From Bacillota bacterium (lineage in GTDB: Bacteria; Bacillota; Clostridia; Christensenellales; SZUA-584), in the NCBI GenBank assembly GCA_023408075.1, contig JAEYKW010000046.1, positions 8,529-72,528 on the forward strand: a stretch of DNA of 64,000 bases. Direction: 5' to 3'. Both the position numbers and the translations under genes were made by a program. The notes under the pieces were generated by a model. The model did no database searches and was not told the DNA's origin. It saw only the letters and a list, made by a program, of their open reading frames with translations. Numbering within the stretch: position 1 is the stretch's first letter; every line of letters begins with the position of its first letter. This document shows positions 61,409 through 64,000 of this stretch, piece by piece.

Positions 61409-62545
61409 TTGATTGCAATTGTTGCAGACGATCTGAGCGGCGCTTGCGATACCGCCGTGAAGCTATGCGGAACCGGCCGTTCCATTCAAGTGCTGATGGA
61501 ACCAAGCAAATCCGTACTTCCCGCCTCGGGTCGGAATCTGGTCCTTGCACTTACTACAAATTCCCGCGCTATGGCGGCGCAGGACGCCTACCGGTGCGTG
61601 TATGAGGTTGCCTCGCGGCTGAAGCACAGAGCGTGGTCGCTGGTCTACAAAAAGGTGGACTCCATGCTGCGCGGAAACACAGGCGTAGAGATTCTCGCGC
61701 TGCTCGACGCGCTGGAATATGATCTGGTGGTTCTGACGCCCGCTGTGCCGGATAATCACAGGCTGGTGCTGCATGGAAAGCTTGTCTCGTCCGAGCAGTC
61801 GGAGGACGGGCTTGCCGCGCTCGATCGGCTGCAGGCAGACGGCCTGCGGCCGGGGACGGTTTCGGTGGAGGTTTTGCAGCAGGGCGCGGAGAAAACGGCG
61901 CAGGCAATTGCCGCGTGCTACAAAAACGGCTGCAATGTCGTTCTGCTCGACGGCGCGAATGAAATGCATCTGCGCGTCGCGGCTGAGGCTATGAAGCGGC
62001 TGCCGCTTCGGGTGCTTCCGGCTGGTGCGGCGGGGCTGCTGCCATATCTGGCAGAGTCTGAAAAGCAGACGGCGGATTGCCCGCAGCACATGTCGCTGCG
62101 CGGCTGCCGCACATTGGTTGTTGCCGGAAGCAGTCATCCCACCACAAAAAGCCAGATCCAAAGGCTCATGCAGCAGGAAAATACCGGATGCGTCTGTGTT
62201 GACGTTGCGCATTGCCTCCATGGAAACAGGGAAGCGGAGATCGCACGCTGCACCGATCAGGCAGAGCTCGTTATGCGAAGCGGCGTACAGACACTAGTCC
62301 TGGCGGTCAGTTCGCTCTTTGAAGCAGGCGGCGAGCGCAAGGAAACGACCAACGGCGAGATCAGCGCCCCGTTGATCGTCAACGTGATCGCCCGGCTGAC
62401 GCGGCGGATTGTCAGCGCCCATGGCTTCGACGTCCTGTTTATGATGGGCGGCGAGACGGCTTACCATGTGCTTGAAGAGCTGCACACGAGCTCGATGGAG
62501 ATCCTCTATGAGTTTGTTCCGGGCGTGCCGGTCAACCGTGTGTGA
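61409..62545 (+). CDS. Four-carbon acid sugar kinase (DUF1537), interrupted by UGA near the C-terminus
   Basis: 378 residues from TTG at 61409, AAAGGAG 8 nt upstream. IAIVADDLSGACDTAVKL opens the N-terminal DUF1537 domain, YKKVDSMLRGN is the substrate loop, and VVAGSSHPTTKSQIQRL the start of the nucleotide-binding domain; MMGGETAYHVLEEL follows. The frame meets TGA at 62543 right after PGVPVNRV, before the conserved glycine-rich end that continues in the same frame. Kinases of this family phosphorylate D-threonate, D-erythronate or related acids, and the PdxA-like gene downstream fits that pathway. Confidence 0.85.
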   Translation: MIAIVADDLSGACDTAVKLCGTGRSIQVLMEPSKSVLPASGRNLVLALTTNSRAMAAQDAYRCVYEVASRLKHRAWSLVYKKVDSMLRGNTGVEILALLDALEYDLVVLTPAVPDNHRLVLHGKLVSSEQSEDGLAALDRLQADGLRPGTVSVEVLQQGAEKTAQAIAACYKNGCNVVLLDGANEMHLRVAAEAMKRLPLRVLPAGAAGLLPYLAESEKQTADCPQHMSLRGCRTLVVAGSSHPTTKSQIQRLMQQENTGCVCVDVAHCLHGNREAEIARCTDQAELVMRSGVQTLVLAVSSLFEAGGERKETTNGEISAPLIVNVIARLTRRIVSAHGFDVLFMMGGETAYHVLEELHTSSMEILYEFVPGVPVNRV

Positions 62546-62671
62546 CTCGACGGAAAGCAGATCATGGTTGTTACCAAATCCGGCGGCTTCGGCGAAGAAA
62601 GCACCATTACGGATTTTATTGATTCAGTCCAACAGAACTGCCATGCGGACATGGCAATGGAAGGAGCTTAA
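62546..62671 (+). other. In-frame continuation of the DUF1537 kinase after UGA
   Basis: 41 codons in the kinase frame, LDGKQIMVVTKSGGFGEEST and on to TAA at 62669-62671. VTKSGGFG is the family's conserved C-terminal nucleotide-binding end, so this belongs to the protein. UGA followed by C (UGACUC) is a leaky stop context. Options: read-through, a mutation inactivating the kinase, or a sequencing error. The pdxA-like ribosome site AAGGAG lies at its end. Confidence 0.7.
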
Positions 62672-62674
62672 TGT

Positions 62675-63727
62675 ATGGAGAAAAAACGTCCCATTCTGGC
62701 AATTTCGATGGGTGATCCCGCTGGTATCGGTCCCGAGATCATCGTCAAGGCCCTGTCAAAGCCCGAAATCTATGACGAGTGCCGCCCGGTTGTTGCGGCG
62801 GATTACGGCGTGATGCAGGATGCTCTGCGGATCACGAACAGCAAGCTGACGCTCCATAAGGTAGACAGACCTGCGGAAGCACGCTTCCAGTATGGTTGCA
62901 TCGATGTCATTGATATGCACGATGTGGATATGTCGAAGCTGGAGTACGGCAAGGTTTCCGCCATGGCGGGTAACGCCGCGTTTGAGTCCGTGGTCAAGGT
63001 CATTGAGCTTGCAATGAACGGCGAAGCGGACGCAACGATCACGCCGCCGCTCAACAAGGAAGCGATGAATCTGGCAGGACATCATTTTAACGGTCACACC
63101 GAGATTTATGCGACCTATACCAACACGAAGGAATACTCCATGATGCTGGCGCACGACAATCTGCGTGTTGTCCATGTTTCGACGCACGTCTCTCTGGCAG
63201 AGGCTTGCCGCCGGGTCAAGAAAGACCGCGTCCTGAGCGTCATCAAGCTGGCAGACAAGACCTGCCGGGAGCTCGGCATTGCACATCCGCGCGTTGCGGT
63301 CGCGGGTCTGAATCCGCACGCCGGCGAAAACGGCATGTTCGGTCGCGAGGAGATCGAAGAGATCCCCCCTGCCATCGAGGAGGCACAGAAGCTCGGCTTC
63401 GACGCAACGGGACCGTATCCTCCCGACAGTGTGTTCTCCAAGGCAAGAGGCGGCGGCTTTGATATCGTTGTGGCAATGTACCACGATCAGGGACACATCC
63501 CGCTGAAGGTTGTCGGCTTCATCTGGGATCAGGAAAAGAAGAAGTGGAACGACGTTGCCGGCGTCAATATTACGCTCGGTCTTCCGATCATCCGCAGCTC
63601 TGTCGACCATGGCACGGCTTTCGGCAAGGCCGGCAAGGGTACGGCAAGTGAGCTGAGCCTGATCAACGCAATTCATTATGGCGTGGTGCTGGCGAACAAC
63701 CGCCAGCCGAATGAAGGAGGTAACTGA
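62675..63727 (+). CDS. PdxA-like dehydrogenase (4-hydroxythreonine-4-phosphate dehydrogenase family, PdxA2 type)
   Basis: 350 residues, AAGGAG upstream. ISMGDPAGIGPEII at the N-terminus. Metal-binding His residues are in AGHHFNGHTEIYA, VSTHVSLAEA and MYHDQGHIPLK, and AVAGLNPHAGENG is also conserved. PdxA oxidises and decarboxylates hydroxythreonine phosphate; PdxA2 members act on threonate or erythronate phosphate made by DUF1537 kinases. The kinase beside it makes the PdxA2 role much likelier than vitamin B6 synthesis. Confidence 0.9.
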   Translation: MEKKRPILAISMGDPAGIGPEIIVKALSKPEIYDECRPVVAADYGVMQDALRITNSKLTLHKVDRPAEARFQYGCIDVIDMHDVDMSKLEYGKVSAMAGNAAFESVVKVIELAMNGEADATITPPLNKEAMNLAGHHFNGHTEIYATYTNTKEYSMMLAHDNLRVVHVSTHVSLAEACRRVKKDRVLSVIKLADKTCRELGIAHPRVAVAGLNPHAGENGMFGREEIEEIPPAIEEAQKLGFDATGPYPPDSVFSKARGGGFDIVVAMYHDQGHIPLKVVGFIWDQEKKKWNDVAGVNITLGLPIIRSSVDHGTAFGKAGKGTASELSLINAIHYGVVLANNRQPNEGGN

Positions 63728-63729
63728 TC

Positions 63730-64000
63730 ATGTATGCTCTGAACCTTCCGCATCATGTGCGTGTTGGTGCGAACAGCCGTTTTGAAACGGAAGCAATTAT
63801 TGAAGAATGCGGCGCAAAGAAGGTGCTGCTGCTCTCCGACCGCGGTGTGATGTCCACCGGTCGCGTGGAGGAGCTCGCTGAGCGCCTGAAGAAGAAGGCG
63901 GACGTGCTGCTCATCGGCGACGTACCCTCCGAACCGGAGCGCGGGCAGGTGCGCGAGATCTATGAAAGAGCCAGAAACTTCGGCGCTTCGCTTGTGATTG
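63730..64000 (+). CDS. Iron-containing alcohol dehydrogenase (partial, N-terminus)
   Basis: 90 residues to the right edge, GGAGG 9 nt upstream. LPHHVRVGANSRFETEAIIE, VLLLSDRGVMSTGRVEEL and the GDVPSEPERGQVREIYER segment are the opening of group III (iron-type) alcohol dehydrogenases. It follows the pdxA-like gene after 2 nt, so it belongs to the sugar-acid operon, where it may reduce or oxidise a small aldehyde or ketone product. Metal ligands lie outside the window. Confidence 0.85.
   Translation, partial: MYALNLPHHVRVGANSRFETEAIIEECGAKKVLLLSDRGVMSTGRVEELAERLKKKADVLLIGDVPSEPERGQVREIYERARNFGASLVI

Noticed and set aside
62756..63676. 306-residue minus-strand ORF
   Set aside because: Antisense shadow of the pdxA-like gene, whose family motifs are complete.

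Overview
The window looks like a chromosome segment of an anaerobic, spore-forming Clostridia-type Firmicute of middling GC content. Grounds: strong GGAGG ribosome sites, lipobox lipoproteins, a BlaI/BlaR1 cluster, a VanZ protein, HelD, a minimal SufCB pair, ferredoxin and [FeFe]-hydrogenase-type proteins, and at the left edge a likely C-terminus of a spore photoproduct lyase-like protein. No rRNA, tRNA or CRISPR array was seen. The species cannot be named from this sequence.

1-13 kb: an aldo/keto reductase divergent from a MocR regulator that lacks the PLP lysine; an RlmD-type rRNA methyltransferase; a lipoprotein cyclophilin; a membrane-anchored leucine-rich-repeat (LRR) protein; a WYL regulator divergent from a DJ-1/PfpI protein; a YdjG/YdjI-like pair (zinc ribbon and SPFH); several small orphans and relics. 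13.7-20.4 kb: an SDR coupled by an ATGA overlap to an ERG4/ERG24-type sterol-reductase-like membrane protein; a decayed group II intron 3' end; a four-gene WYL-regulated operon (regulator, SDR, tandem SnoaL-like protein, ferredoxin-nitroreductase) whose two promoters share one inverted-repeat operator at identical spacing.

20.5-31.3 kb is the most unusual part. One BlaI box drives blaI and a BlaR1-type metalloprotease whose sensor is an LRR. A tandem duplication follows: a blaI 3' fragment and a second BlaR1 with a different, beta-rich sensor. The next gene is a secreted LysM protein carrying that same beta-rich domain, then a LysM protein fused to a peptidase C25-like (gingipain-fold) domain without an obvious catalytic dyad, then VanZ and a large secreted LRR/InlB-repeat protein. 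Relics between these genes show continuing duplication and domain swapping. I infer a cell-envelope sensing module with interchangeable ectodomains.

31.6-51 kb: a lipoprotein; a soluble PAS-PAS-GAF-GAF hybrid histidine kinase; a putative Imm-5 protein; a methyltransferase; HelD; an overlapping operon of U32 protein, family-6 DNA glycosylase and a divergent [FeFe]-hydrogenase-like protein; a Rieske-FAD oxidoreductase 3 nt from a tocopherol cyclase-like gene; a GGCT-like protein; an ArsR-type regulator and an ABC exporter sharing an ATTAGA-N6-TCTAAT operator. A hairpin repeat recurs at four places and in two of them sits between copies of another palindrome.

51-64 kb: a GT4-acyltransferase fusion, SufC-SufB, an M24 peptidase, a complete Liv-type (branched-chain amino acid family) ABC transporter, and an apparent four-carbon sugar-acid catabolic operon (DUF1537 kinase with an in-frame UGA near its C-terminus, PdxA-like dehydrogenase, start of an iron-type alcohol dehydrogenase) running off the right edge.
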